From NCBI RefSeq assembly GCF_009856295.1, contig NZ_WMEU01000001.1, positions 1,426,001 to 1,490,000 of the forward strand: 64,000 bases of DNA, read 5' to 3'. Each line of letters opens with the position of its first letter. Positions within the stretch are counted from its first letter, which is position 1. Positions 16,364 through 24,999 of this stretch are shown one piece after another. The notes under the pieces were generated by a model. It was not told the origin of the DNA and searched no databases. It worked only from the letters and a program-made list of their open reading frames with translations. Source of the stretch: Pontibacillus yanchengensis (lineage in GTDB: Bacteria; Bacillota; Bacilli; Bacillales; BH030062). A program made the translations under genes and the position numbers.

Positions 16364-17496
16364 AAAAAATGATGCTGCTATTTTTATGTACGGTACTGTT
16401 CTTAACGAGCTGTGTTGAAAAAAAACACCTTGAGCAAATTGGGATTGTTACAGCAGTTGGCTTCGATATGCTTGAAGAAGAAGGATGGTTAGAAGGTACA
16501 CATGTATTATTCCAATTTGATCCAAATGGAGCAAACATCTCCCAAATTATTACGACTCGTGCTAAAACAGCCAAAGGTTTAATGAATGATGCAAGTTTAA
16601 AAACTAGTAAAAAATTAGCGTCGGGACAGCTCCGCTTAGTTTTATTTGGGGAAAAAATAGCACAGGAAGGAGCTATGAGGTTATTGGACACATTAGCCAG
16701 GGATGCAGCAATTGCTGATATGATGTATATAGCAGTCAGTGAGACAACCGCGAATAAAGTATTACAAGCAAATAACTTTGAAGATGCTCCGAATATTGGA
16801 ACATATATACATCAGTTAATTGAAAAAAATGTTAAAGAAGAAAAGGTACCTCAAAGTACCTTGCATGATTTTCTACACCATTATTATGACCAATCCTCTG
16901 ACCCCATTCTTCCTATTATTAATGAAGAGAATTCCAAGCCTACCATCAGAAACCTTGCAGTATTTCAAGATGATCGTATGGTTGGTAGTATATCTGTTAA
17001 GGAAGGATTTCACTTAAAATTGCTCACAGATAAATTTACAGCAGGTCATTTAGAAATGGTCATTCCTCCAGAGCCCTTCATCGATAAGGATGATAAAGAT
17101 CGCCACTATAATGAAATAAAGGGGATTTACCTTGATTTAGGAGAAATAACAAGTAATGCGAATATAGAAGTAGTAGATGTGGAAAACATTGAATTTAAAG
17201 TAAACATCAACATCAAAGCAAGAATATTGGAAATCTCCGAAGCGATTAAGATGGAAGATCCCAAAGTTGTAAAGAAGCTAGGGGAAATCATAGGTAAGAA
17301 CATAGAACAACAAAGTGAAGAACTTATACAAAAATTACAAGAAATGAATTCTGACCCAGTAGGATTCGGATTGAAATACCAACGTAAAGTTGGTCCTGAG
17401 GCACTAGCTGATAGCCGATGGCGAGAGATATTTCCTCAAATGAAGGTTAAAGTAAATGTGGATACACAGATATTACGTAGTGGAATCATTAATTAG
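16360..17496 (+). CDS. Spore germinant receptor C subunit, Ger(x)C lipoprotein
   Basis: The 378-residue protein begins MKKMMLLFLCTVLFLTSC, a signal peptide with lipobox LTSC, so Cys18 is the expected lipidation site. 'IGIVTAVGFDM' just after it and the C-terminal 'PVGFGLKYQRK' are typical of Ger(x)C proteins. The TTG start overlaps the previous stop (TTGA), with GGAAG about 9 nt upstream. It completes an A-B-C receptor operon and is followed by a terminator. Confidence 0.93.
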   Translation: MKKMMLLFLCTVLFLTSCVEKKHLEQIGIVTAVGFDMLEEEGWLEGTHVLFQFDPNGANISQIITTRAKTAKGLMNDASLKTSKKLASGQLRLVLFGEKIAQEGAMRLLDTLARDAAIADMMYIAVSETTANKVLQANNFEDAPNIGTYIHQLIEKNVKEEKVPQSTLHDFLHHYYDQSSDPILPIINEENSKPTIRNLAVFQDDRMVGSISVKEGFHLKLLTDKFTAGHLEMVIPPEPFIDKDDKDRHYNEIKGIYLDLGEITSNANIEVVDVENIEFKVNINIKARILEISEAIKMEDPKVVKKLGEIIGKNIEQQSEELIQKLQEMNSDPVGFGLKYQRKVGPEALADSRWREIFPQMKVKVNVDTQILRSGIIN

Positions 17497-17500
17497 TATA

Positions 17501-17538
17501 ACGAAACCCGCACATTCCCTTGGGATGGCGGGTTCGTT
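17501..17538 (+). terminator. Terminator between the ger operon and convergent yvgN-like gene
   Basis: CGAAACCCGC / GCGGGTTCG stem around a 16-nt loop. It lies between converging genes and may serve both. Confidence 0.75.
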
Positions 17539-17587
17539 TATTTCTTGAGTATAGAATAAGTTTGTTTAAAGCTATATTAGGCTTTTT

Positions 17588-18421
17588 TTATGCATTGTAA
17601 TCAAATTCGTCTGGGTGTGGACCGATACGCTTTTCTTTATTTAATGTATCAATTTTGCCCATCTCTTCACTCGTTAACTGGAAATCAAAAATATCAGCAT
17701 TTTGCGCCTGGCGTTCTTTGCTTGAAGATTTCGGAATCGTTACAACACCATGTTGAAAATCCCAACGCAATATAATTTGGGCAGCTGTTTTATCATATTT
17801 CTTTGCTAATTCTTGCAATACTGCATTCTCAAAATACTTCCCACGTGCTAGAGGAGACCATGCTTCAAGTTGAATTCCATTGTTTTTGCAATATTCCTGT
17901 AGTTCAGGAACACTATTTTGTGGATGGAATTCGACTTGGTTTACCATCGGCTTGATTTCAGCGTCTTTTCGTAGCTCATCCAAATGATGCGGCAAGAAGT
18001 TACTTACACCAATCGCTCTTACCTTTCCTTCTTTATAAAGCTTTTCAAGAGCTTTCCATGTCTCTTTATACTTCCCAGGAACAGGCCAATGAATTAGGTA
18101 AAGGTCTATATACTCAAGACCTAACTTAGAAAGGCTATTCTCAAAAGCATTTAACGTTTCTTCATATCCTTGCTCATCGTTCCAAACCTTTGTAGTGATA
18201 AATAATTCTTCGCGTGGAACGGATGTTTCTTGAAGAGCCTCTCCTACACCTTCCTCATTTTTATAGAAGGAAGCTGTATCAATGCTTCGATAACCTAAAT
18301 CTAGTGCTGATAATACCGATTCTTTCGCTTCATTGCTTTCCTCGTCCATTTTATAGACACCTAATCCTAACCAAGGCATCTTTACTTCATTATGAAGCGT
18401 CGTTGTAGCTGTTAAACTCAT
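17588..18421 (-). CDS. Aldo/keto reductase, YvgN/YtbE-like
   Basis: The 277-residue NADPH-dependent reductase has the family's full tetrad: Asp48 (RSIDTA), Tyr53, Lys78 (TTKVWN) and His111 (LIHWP). 'RAIGVSNF', 'MVNQVEFHP' and 'TIPKSSSKERQAQNADIFDF' follow in order. It resembles Bacillus YvgN, a methylglyoxal/glyoxal reductase; substrate use here is inferred. The frame extends 57 codons upstream, but AAAGGAG 9 nt before the ATG at 18419-18421 and the family length fix this start. Confidence 0.9.
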   Translation of the reverse strand: MSLTATTTLHNEVKMPWLGLGVYKMDEESNEAKESVLSALDLGYRSIDTASFYKNEEGVGEALQETSVPREELFITTKVWNDEQGYEETLNAFENSLSKLGLEYIDLYLIHWPVPGKYKETWKALEKLYKEGKVRAIGVSNFLPHHLDELRKDAEIKPMVNQVEFHPQNSVPELQEYCKNNGIQLEAWSPLARGKYFENAVLQELAKKYDKTAAQIILRWDFQHGVVTIPKSSSKERQAQNADIFDFQLTSEEMGKIDTLNKEKRIGPHPDEFDYNA

Positions 18422-18640
18422 TGTATCTGACTCCTTTACAGTAGTATGGAATCCTTCTCCTACATCTATGATGGTATCGCATTGGAAAACAATAGGACAA
18501 ATGAAAAGCATTCGGAAGCAAGCAAAGGTCATTTTGTAATGTAAATATGACAAGTCAAACGAATTCATATGATTAATGATACTACTTAGCAAGAAGTTAT
18601 TTGTCAGGTGGAAAAGGTGGAGTTATTCGATAATCGATGC

Positions 18641-19213
18641 ATAATGTGGAAGACTTGAAATCGAGATAGTTTGGGTGAGTGGGGTGTTTCCGTTGCTTTC
18701 GTTAGAATAAAGGTGGCCTCTAGAACAACTCGCGTCCTGCCGGCGAGCTGGCAAGCCTCCTCGAGCCCAAAAATCGGGGCTCTGTGGGGTCTTGCCTACC
18801 TCTTTCTCCGGCGGGAGTCTCCTTGTTCCACGGCCACCTTTGCTAGTATTGGGAGCAACGGAAACATAGCGAACTTAGAGAGGTTGAGATATTTGAATAT
18901 CTTCTGATGGTCTACACCCTAGTAAGTTCTAGTATCACAATTGGTTCATAACAAAAAATTCTGTGGCAAGAAAGCTAATGGACATTAGTTCGCTGTTTGT
19001 AAAAAATAAAGTTTTATTTGTCTTTATAATCTACCCAGACATACAACATTTGGCCGCGGGTCCGATAGCCCTTACCCGGCTGGGGGTGAAGGCTCACCAG
19101 CTCGCCCGCAGGAAAGCGAGTTGTTTCACCGTAACCCCCCCTTCCACTTTTCAAGTATCGGACCCATCACCTCTTGAATATATCTCGAACTAAAGTCTTC
19201 AAGATAATGGGGC
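18641..19213 (-). repeat. R2 repeat copy B, inverted relative to copy A
   Basis: About 570 bp. The outer ends (ATAATGTGGAAGACTTGAAA at 18641; AAGTCTTCAAGATAATGGGG near 19210) form the terminal inverted repeat. About 320 bp (18700-19020) are nearly identical to the reverse complement of 7490-7810, with a cluster of differences only at one hairpin edge (18715-18725). Compared with copy A, the other hairpin module lacks its central part near 19090-19105 (GGGTGAAGGCTCACCAGCTC). Confidence 0.8.
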
Positions 19214-19235
19214 GTTTTTTGTATTAGGTATCACT

Positions 19236-19264
19236 AAAAAACGACCAAAACTGGTCGTTTTTTT
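19236..19264 (-). terminator. Terminator of the opuA operon
   Basis: AAAACGACCA / TGGTCGTTTT stem with a 3-nt loop and long T-tract on the minus strand. Confidence 0.85.
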
Positions 19265-19334
19265 ACTTACTTATCTACTTTTCATTATTGTTTAAGCTCA
19301 ACAACGAACCACTGTCTCAAGGTTTGAAGTAGTT

Positions 19335-20573
19335 TTAAACAGTTACAGAATCCGTATGATTGGTTTCCTGCGTTTTCACTTGTTCATCTAGTTCATCTGC
19401 CACTAATCCAGATAATACATGTACACGTAAGATAAATCCTTCTAATCGATTTTCTTCATTTACTACGGCAAGTGGATATGTTGAATCCAGTGCTTTTGGA
19501 ATCAGATCGTGTACATACTCATCTTTTGATACAGTTTGAATTGGGTCTGTTTTCATCACATCATGTAGGGATTTTTTACTTCGCACACCTTCCACAGCAT
19601 CATCAATGGTCACCAATCCTTGAAGATGTCGCTGACGATCAACAACGAATACACTTGATATGCCGTTCTCCTCCATCTCACGTATTGCTACTTTCAAGCC
19701 ACCTTTAATAGAAACCAGCGCATTTGGCTTTATCATGATATGTTCCGCTCGTAGTACTTTGGATCGGTCTATATCTGCTATGAAGTTGGCTATATAATCA
19801 TTAGCTGGCTCTTCTAGAATTTCTTCCGGTGTACCAATTTGAACCACTTTACCATCTTTCATCACAGCTACACGGTCTCCAATCTTGAAAGCCTCGTTCA
19901 CATCGTGAGTAATGAAAATGATGGTTTTTTGAAGACGTTCTTGAATATCTAACAGCTCAAGCTGCATTTCTCGACGGATTAATGGATCCAATGCACTAAA
20001 CGGCTCGTCCATTAAAAGAATGTCAGGGTCATTCGCGAGAGCTCGAGCTAAACCTACACGCTGTTGCATACCACCTGATAGTTCGTCAGGATATTTTTCC
20101 TCATATCCTTTAAGACCAACTACTTCAATGTTTTTCATCGCAATCTCATGTCGTTCTTCTTTTGAAATCCCACGAATTTCTAAGCCATACTCTACATTGC
20201 CAAGTACTGTACGATGACTAAATAATCCGAAATGTTGGAAAACCATTGCAATCTTATCTTGGCGAAACTTCTTTAATTGATTGTGATTATAATCTACAAT
20301 ATTTTCATCATCTACATAGATAGACCCTGATGTAGGTTTATTTAATAGATTTAGGCAACGGATTAAAGTTGATTTCCCACTACCTGATAGGCCCATAATG
20401 ACAAATATTTCACCCTGATTTACGTTCATAGATGCATTATAGACTCCCACCGTGTGGCCAGTCTCATCTAGTATTTGGTCCTTCTCTTTTCCTTCTTCCA
20501 CCATAGGAATAATGGATTTTGGCTTCGGCCCAAATATTTTTGATATATTTTCGATTCTCAATTTCTCACTCAT
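19335..20573 (-). CDS. opuAA: Glycine betaine ABC transporter ATPase OpuAA
   Basis: The 412-residue ATPase has Walker A GLSGSGKST (about residue 58), signature ELSGGMQQR and Walker B ILLMDEPFSALDP, followed by two CBS domains (about 270-395) such as those that sense ionic strength in OpuA/ProV. The N-terminal block before Walker A ('VYNASMNVNQGEIFVIMGLS') is typical of OpuAA. It overlaps the opuAB stop by 1 nt (TAATG) and is last in the operon. It energises uptake of the osmoprotectant. Confidence 0.92.
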   Translation of the reverse strand: MSEKLRIENISKIFGPKPKSIIPMVEEGKEKDQILDETGHTVGVYNASMNVNQGEIFVIMGLSGSGKSTLIRCLNLLNKPTSGSIYVDDENIVDYNHNQLKKFRQDKIAMVFQHFGLFSHRTVLGNVEYGLEIRGISKEERHEIAMKNIEVVGLKGYEEKYPDELSGGMQQRVGLARALANDPDILLMDEPFSALDPLIRREMQLELLDIQERLQKTIIFITHDVNEAFKIGDRVAVMKDGKVVQIGTPEEILEEPANDYIANFIADIDRSKVLRAEHIMIKPNALVSIKGGLKVAIREMEENGISSVFVVDRQRHLQGLVTIDDAVEGVRSKKSLHDVMKTDPIQTVSKDEYVHDLIPKALDSTYPLAVVNEENRLEGFILRVHVLSGLVADELDEQVKTQETNHTDSVTV

Positions 20574-21433
20574 TAGTTTGCCCCCCTGTGTTTTTGGAAG
20601 CGGTCTGCGACACCACCCGTAATGCGGTCAATTAAAATCGCTAAAAATACAATACTAATTCCTGCTTCAAATCCTAACGATAAATCAATTCGGTTAATAG
20701 AAATCAATACTTGTTCTCCAAGTCCTTTTGCACCTACCATTGATGCAATAACCACCATAGCCAATGCCATCATTGTCGTTTGGTTCACACCAGCCATTAT
20801 GGTTGGTAATGCTTGTGGTAGTTGCACCTTCTTTAACATTTGCCACCTTGATGACCCAAATGATTCAGCTGATTCAATTACTTCAGCATTAACATTTCGT
20901 ATTGCTAATTCTGTTAATCGAATAACCGGTGGAATAGCATAGATTAAAGTCGCAAAAACTGCAGCAACGTTTCCTAATCCAAAGAAGAAGATAGCTGGAA
21001 TCAAATAAACGAAACTCGGCATTGTCTGCATTGCATCCAATATCGGTCTCATCACAAAGGAGAACCCTCTACTAAATGCCATCCAAACACCAAGAGGTAT
21101 TCCAAATAATAAGGAAATAAATACGGATGTTACCACTATGGAAATTGTTGTCATAAGAACTTCCCATAAGCCAAATGTTCCGACTAAGAATATAAAGAAA
21201 CCATATAAAACACCAGCACCTAAGGACTTAAAACGCCATCCTAATAAAAATACTAAAATGATAAATAACCACCAAGGCAAGAACAGTAATCCTTGTTCAA
21301 TTCCTAACATCGTTCTAGAAGCAATGAAGAAAATAAAGTCAAATAATGGAGCAAATACATCATTGATCCACATAATAAAACTTTCTACATAGTCTCCTAA
21401 ACTAAGTTGTATATCTGGAAAATGCTCATTCAT
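20573..21433 (-). CDS. opuAB: Glycine betaine ABC transporter permease OpuAB
   Basis: The 286-residue permease has about seven hydrophobic segments. The ProW/OpuAB inner-membrane signature is clear: 'DAMQTMPSFVYLIPAIFFFG', 'RLTELAIRNVNAEVIESAESFG' (split: RLTELAIRNVNAEV, IESAESFG) and 'QVLISINRIDLSLGFEAG'. AGAGGG precedes the ATG. It is separated from opuAC by a strong hairpin terminator and coupled to opuAA. Confidence 0.92.
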   Translation of the reverse strand: MNEHFPDIQLSLGDYVESFIMWINDVFAPLFDFIFFIASRTMLGIEQGLLFLPWWLFIILVFLLGWRFKSLGAGVLYGFFIFLVGTFGLWEVLMTTISIVVTSVFISLLFGIPLGVWMAFSRGFSFVMRPILDAMQTMPSFVYLIPAIFFFGLGNVAAVFATLIYAIPPVIRLTELAIRNVNAEVIESAESFGSSRWQMLKKVQLPQALPTIMAGVNQTTMMALAMVVIASMVGAKGLGEQVLISINRIDLSLGFEAGISIVFLAILIDRITGGVADRFQKHRGAN

Positions 21434-21470
21434 TAACTTTCCCTCTCTCTATTTTTTTGGTATTTGTATT

Positions 21471-21512
21471 AAAAAAGTAGTTGGCCAGTAGATGTGGTCA
21501 ACTACTTTTTTA
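21471..21512 (-). terminator. Hairpin between opuAC and opuAB
   Basis: Thirteen-bp stem AAAAAAGTAGTTG / CAACTACTTTTTT with a 15-nt loop, directly after the opuAC stop. It probably lets only part of the transcription continue into opuAB-opuAA, keeping the binding protein in excess. Confidence 0.8.
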
Positions 21513-21518
21513 TTGTGA

Positions 21519-22523
21519 TTACAGGGCGTCAATTACTTTCTTAGCAACTTCTTTTGATACCCACTCTGTCCATAAGTCTTCATGTTTCTTCATCCACCAA
21601 ATCGCTGCTTCCTCAGCTGAAGCGTCATTCTCCTTCATATACTTCAAGGATTCTCCAGTTAATTCACTGCTTGTTTCATAATTTGATAGAAAATCAACTA
21701 CATTCGGTGCTTGTTCCGTCATTTCATTATGAACAACAATCGTTACTTTGTTCGGTGGAAATTCCGTACTTCGATCTTTCTCCCACTGATCTTTATTATA
21801 GTCAGGTTCATCTAGTAGAGTCATATCATAAACCGCTGTCACCCAAGTAGGGGACCAGTAATAGCCAACCCAAGGTTCGCCGGCATTATATGCATCCGTT
21901 AAAGAAGTTACAATTGCAGCATCAGAGCCCGGACGGAAATAGTTATATTGTTCATCCAACCCGTATGTCTCTACTTTCGTTGCCAGAATTTCACCTACAG
22001 CCCAACCGGACGGGGAACCAATGATTCTACCCTTACTTGGTTTTTCTGGATCTTGAAAAAGCTCAGGATACTTTTTCAAATCTTCAACTGTTTTTAAATC
22101 AGGGGCAGCTGGTTCAATTCCTCTCTCATCGTCCCCTTCAATAACGTATGTTGGCACCCATAGACCTTGCTTGTTATCATCAAAATTTACGGATACTTCT
22201 TTAAAGTCTCCGGCTTCAATTGCTTCTGCATACACTTTTTTTATGTTATCTGTCCACATTTCCATATGTACGTTAATATCACCTTGGCGCACACCTTGAA
22301 CTGTTGCTGGAGTAGACCCTGTAGTTACATCAGTGTCATATCCAAACCCTTCTTCAATTATAGTTTGTGCAATACTGTTATGAACTCGAATACTATCCCA
22401 GCCTGCATCTGCAAACGTAATCGTTTCTATCTTCTTCTTACTACTTGCCTTTTCTCCTCCACTACCACATGCTCCTAACGCAACCAATAGAGCTAAGGAT
22501 AAAAGTATAAATAATTTTTTCAA
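21519..22523 (-). CDS. opuAC: Glycine betaine-type substrate-binding lipoprotein OpuAC
   Basis: The 334-residue lipoprotein starts MKKLFILLSLALLVALGAC; Cys19 is the lipidation site. It has the 'FADAGWDSIRVHNSIAQTI', 'EMWTDN', 'PSGWA' and 'VGYYWSPTWVT' blocks of OpuAC/ProX-like proteins that use aromatic residues to hold quaternary amines. AAAGGAG lies 8 nt before the TTG at 22521-22523, which gives the correct signal peptide; the ATG nine codons earlier would lack an RBS. It is the first gene of the AC-AB-AA operon. The paralogue at 23185-24210 is strikingly similar. Confidence 0.88.
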   Translation of the reverse strand: MKKLFILLSLALLVALGACGSGGEKASSKKKIETITFADAGWDSIRVHNSIAQTIIEEGFGYDTDVTTGSTPATVQGVRQGDINVHMEMWTDNIKKVYAEAIEAGDFKEVSVNFDDNKQGLWVPTYVIEGDDERGIEPAAPDLKTVEDLKKYPELFQDPEKPSKGRIIGSPSGWAVGEILATKVETYGLDEQYNYFRPGSDAAIVTSLTDAYNAGEPWVGYYWSPTWVTAVYDMTLLDEPDYNKDQWEKDRSTEFPPNKVTIVVHNEMTEQAPNVVDFLSNYETSSELTGESLKYMKENDASAEEAAIWWMKKHEDLWTEWVSKEVAKKVIDAL

Positions 22524-22874
22524 AACAAATTCTCCTTTCTTAATTAACATATAAACCCAATTTTTTGAAAAATATTTTCACATTTTTTAACTTAATTATG
22601 TACTAAATTATAATGGCCTAGAAGTAGCCAATTTCATTATTTTATGGGTTAATGGTTCTAGAGGTTATTCAGAAAAGAATTATGAATCATGTTTGAGGAA
22701 AATTTGTATAAAGAAAATCTAGATGGGTTTAACTAGAGGATAAAGATAATACTTAACAAAAACTTGTATGTATTCTTGTAAGTTTAATATATAACCTATC
22801 TGGAATATCGCCTCCTGTATTTATCGTTGCCACCTTTGTAACAACATTTACTATTATATATAAAACACGGACAA

Positions 22875-22884
22875 TTCGACAAAA
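22875..22884 (-). promoter_or_regulatory. Spo0A-box-like decamer
   Basis: TTTTGTCGAA on the minus strand, an exact match to the 0A box (TTTTGTCRAA). It is about 350 bp upstream of opuAC. Confidence 0.4.
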
Positions 22885-23073
22885 TGCGTATTCTCTCATT
22901 TATATGGTTTAATACTGGCTTGGAATGATAATAGTGAAAGAATTACGTTTTGTATTGTATTATATCGTTTTCCTCTATATCTCTTCATAATAATCAAGAA
23001 TTGGATAAGAATTTTTTTAAAATTCACCAAATAAACCTGAGTAGTGTTTACTATCATAAGTATCGTCGAAATT

Positions 23074-23083
23074 TTTTGTCGAA
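23074..23083 (+). promoter_or_regulatory. Second Spo0A-box-like decamer
   Basis: TTTTGTCGAA on the plus strand, an exact match, 190 bp from the first one and with a partial copy (TCGTCGAAA) 10 bp before it. Confidence 0.4.
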
Positions 23084-23143
23084 GTAATTATTCAAGAATC
23101 GTCATGATTATTAGATTATCTATCAAATTTTGGCTCTTACTAC

Positions 23144-23175
23144 AAAAAGCCAAGGCGATCATACATCGCCTTGGT
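23144..23175 (-). terminator. Terminator of the second opuAC operon
   Basis: CCAAGGCGAT / ATCGCCTTGG stem with a 5-nt loop, followed by a T-tract on the minus strand. Confidence 0.85.
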
Positions 23176-23184
23176 CTTTATACA

Positions 23185-24210
23185 TTACTTAATTGCATCT
23201 TTTACTTTTGTAGCAACTTCTTTTGATAACCACTCTGTCCATAAGTCTTCATGTTTCTTCATCCACCAGATAGCTGCTTCATCTGCAGACGCTTCTTCAT
23301 CTTTCATGTATTTTAACGCTTCACCTGTTAATTCACTACTTGTTTCATAGTTTGATAGAAAATCAACTACTTTTGGCGCTTGGTCTGGTAAGTTACTGTT
23401 CACTGCTACCACAACGTCATTAGGAGGGAATTCAGTACCTCGATTCTTTTCCCATTGCTCTTCATTAAACTCTGGCTCTTTTAATAATGTCATGTCATAT
23501 TTTGCGGTTACCCATGTTGGAGACCAGTAATATCCAACCCAAGGTTCACCAGCTTCATACGCTGATGCTAATGACGTTACAATAGCGGCATCAGAACCTG
23601 GGCGGAAATAGTTATATTCTTCTTGTAGACCATATGTTTCTACTTTAGTTGCTAAGTATTCACTAAGTGCCCAACCAGATGGTGCTCCAATAATTCGTCC
23701 TTTACCTGGTTTTTCAGGATCTTCAAATACATCTTTATATTGTTCTAGGTCCTTTACTGTCTTTAAGTCTGGAGCGGCAGCTTTAATACCACGCTCTTCA
23801 TCTCCTTCGATTACGTAAGTTGGAACCCATAGACCTTGTTTATTATCATCAAAGTTAACGGCAACTTTTTCTATATCACCTGATTCAATTGATTCTGTGT
23901 ATAATTCTTTAATGTTATCTGTCCAAACCTCCATATATGCGTTAATGTCACCTTGACGTAATCCTTGAATGGTTGCAGCTGTTGAACCATTTGTTACGTC
24001 AGTCTCATATCCATATCCATTTTCAATAATCGTTTGAGCTACACTATTATGAAATCGGATGCTGTCCCAACCTGCATCTGCTAATACAATCTTGTCTATT
24101 TTCTTTTCTTTTGATTCAGAGCTGGATCCAGAGCTACTGGCACCCTCACTTCCACAAGCTGCAAGAATCATTAGTACAAGTGAACTTATTATAAAAAGTA
24201 CTTTCTTCAT
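23185..24210 (-). CDS. Second OpuAC-like substrate-binding lipoprotein
   Basis: The 341-residue lipoprotein begins MKKVLFIISSLVLMILAAC (lipidation at Cys19), then a Ser-rich linker. It parallels the OpuAC at 21519-22523 along its whole length ('LADAGWDSIRFHNSVAQTI', 'FRPGSDAAIVTSL', 'WMKKHEDLWTEW'), so the two arose by duplication. No permease or ATPase of its own is nearby. It is the last gene after a 2-hydroxyacid dehydrogenase and an aldolase-like gene (22 bp gap), so it may feed a catabolic substrate through OpuAA-OpuAB or another importer. The ligand is unknown. Confidence 0.85.
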   Translation of the reverse strand: MKKVLFIISSLVLMILAACGSEGASSSGSSSESKEKKIDKIVLADAGWDSIRFHNSVAQTIIENGYGYETDVTNGSTAATIQGLRQGDINAYMEVWTDNIKELYTESIESGDIEKVAVNFDDNKQGLWVPTYVIEGDEERGIKAAAPDLKTVKDLEQYKDVFEDPEKPGKGRIIGAPSGWALSEYLATKVETYGLQEEYNYFRPGSDAAIVTSLASAYEAGEPWVGYYWSPTWVTAKYDMTLLKEPEFNEEQWEKNRGTEFPPNDVVVAVNSNLPDQAPKVVDFLSNYETSSELTGEALKYMKDEEASADEAAIWWMKKHEDLWTEWLSKEVATKVKDAIK

Positions 24211-24232
24211 AATCTCTCTCCTTTTGTGGTTG

Positions 24233-24988
24233 TTACTTCACTAAATCAGGATGTTCTTTCGTAATCATATCGTATAAAGGCTTGAATTCTTCTCTTCCTA
24301 TTTCAGGTAATCCCATTTGCTTTTGAGTATGTATTGCATGCTCAGCGTCTATAAGAATAGGTTTCGATCCAGTTGATTCAACCGTCATTTGTACTTGGCA
24401 CGCTCGCTCCATTGCAATAAACCACCAAGCAGCTTCATCTACTGATTGACCAGTTGTAAGCAATCCATGATTTTGCAAAATAACCGCTTTATTGCTATCA
24501 AGAGCCCTTGCTATACGATCCCCCTCAGAATCGTCATACACTACGCCAGTATAATCATTAAAGATGGAGTGGTCATTATAAAACGTACAAGCATCTTGCG
24601 TTATTGGATCAAGTGTCCTCCCGAGAGTAGACCATGCCATCCCATATGGAGAATGCGCATGAGCTGCAGCATTTACATCTGGTCTTGCTTTGTGTATTGC
24701 CGAGTGAATTGCTATCGCGGCACCATTGATACCGTTCCCGTATTCACCTTTAAGAACGTTGCCATCTTCATCAATCAATAATAATTCGGAAGCTTTCACT
24801 TGGCCAAAATGGACCATAAACGGATTTACCCAAAAGTGATGCTTGTTCTCTGGGTCGCGTACTGTAATGTGTCCAGCTGACCCATCATTAAATCCAAATT
24901 TTGAAAATAGACGAAAAGACGCAGCTAATCTTTGCTTCACAAATTGCCTTTCTTCTTCCACAGAATGAAACGTTCCATCATACATCAT
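24233..24988 (-). CDS. Class II aldolase/adducin family protein
   Basis: The 251-residue protein has the class II aldolase fold blocks 'GFNDGSAGHITVRDP', 'ARPDVNAAAHAHSPYGMAWS' and 'LQNHGLLTTG'. The metal ligands are visible as His110, His112 and His174. The catalytic Glu that normally lies four residues before the conserved His (His95 here) is Ala91, as in adducin-like members, so classical aldol cleavage is doubtful. AGGAGGT precedes two adjacent ATGs; the first is used. It starts 11 bp after the 2-hydroxyacid dehydrogenase and precedes the binding protein. The substrate is unknown. Confidence 0.85.
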   Translation of the reverse strand: MMYDGTFHSVEEERQFVKQRLAASFRLFSKFGFNDGSAGHITVRDPENKHHFWVNPFMVHFGQVKASELLLIDEDGNVLKGEYGNGINGAAIAIHSAIHKARPDVNAAAHAHSPYGMAWSTLGRTLDPITQDACTFYNDHSIFNDYTGVVYDDSEGDRIARALDSNKAVILQNHGLLTTGQSVDEAAWWFIAMERACQVQMTVESTGSKPILIDAEHAIHTQKQMGLPEIGREEFKPLYDMITKEHPDLVK

Positions 24989-24999
24989 TGTTATACCTC

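Larger units (their letters stand above)
22524..23143. other. Long AT-rich intergenic region upstream of opuAC
   Basis: About 620 bp with no convincing gene. It must contain the opuAC promoter; a minus-strand TATAAT at about 22607-22612 with a weak TGAAAT 18 nt before it is one candidate. Two perfect Spo0A-box decamers lie at 22875-22884 and 23074-23083. An AGGAGG at about 22809-22814 (minus strand) is not followed by a usable start codon. Confidence 0.45.

Noticed and set aside
18422..18592. 57-codon N-terminal extension of the aldo/keto reductase
   Set aside because: No family similarity, and a good Shine-Dalgarno precedes the internal ATG at 18421.
18671..19193. 78- and 76-codon plus-strand frames
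   Set aside because: Shadows in R2 copy B.
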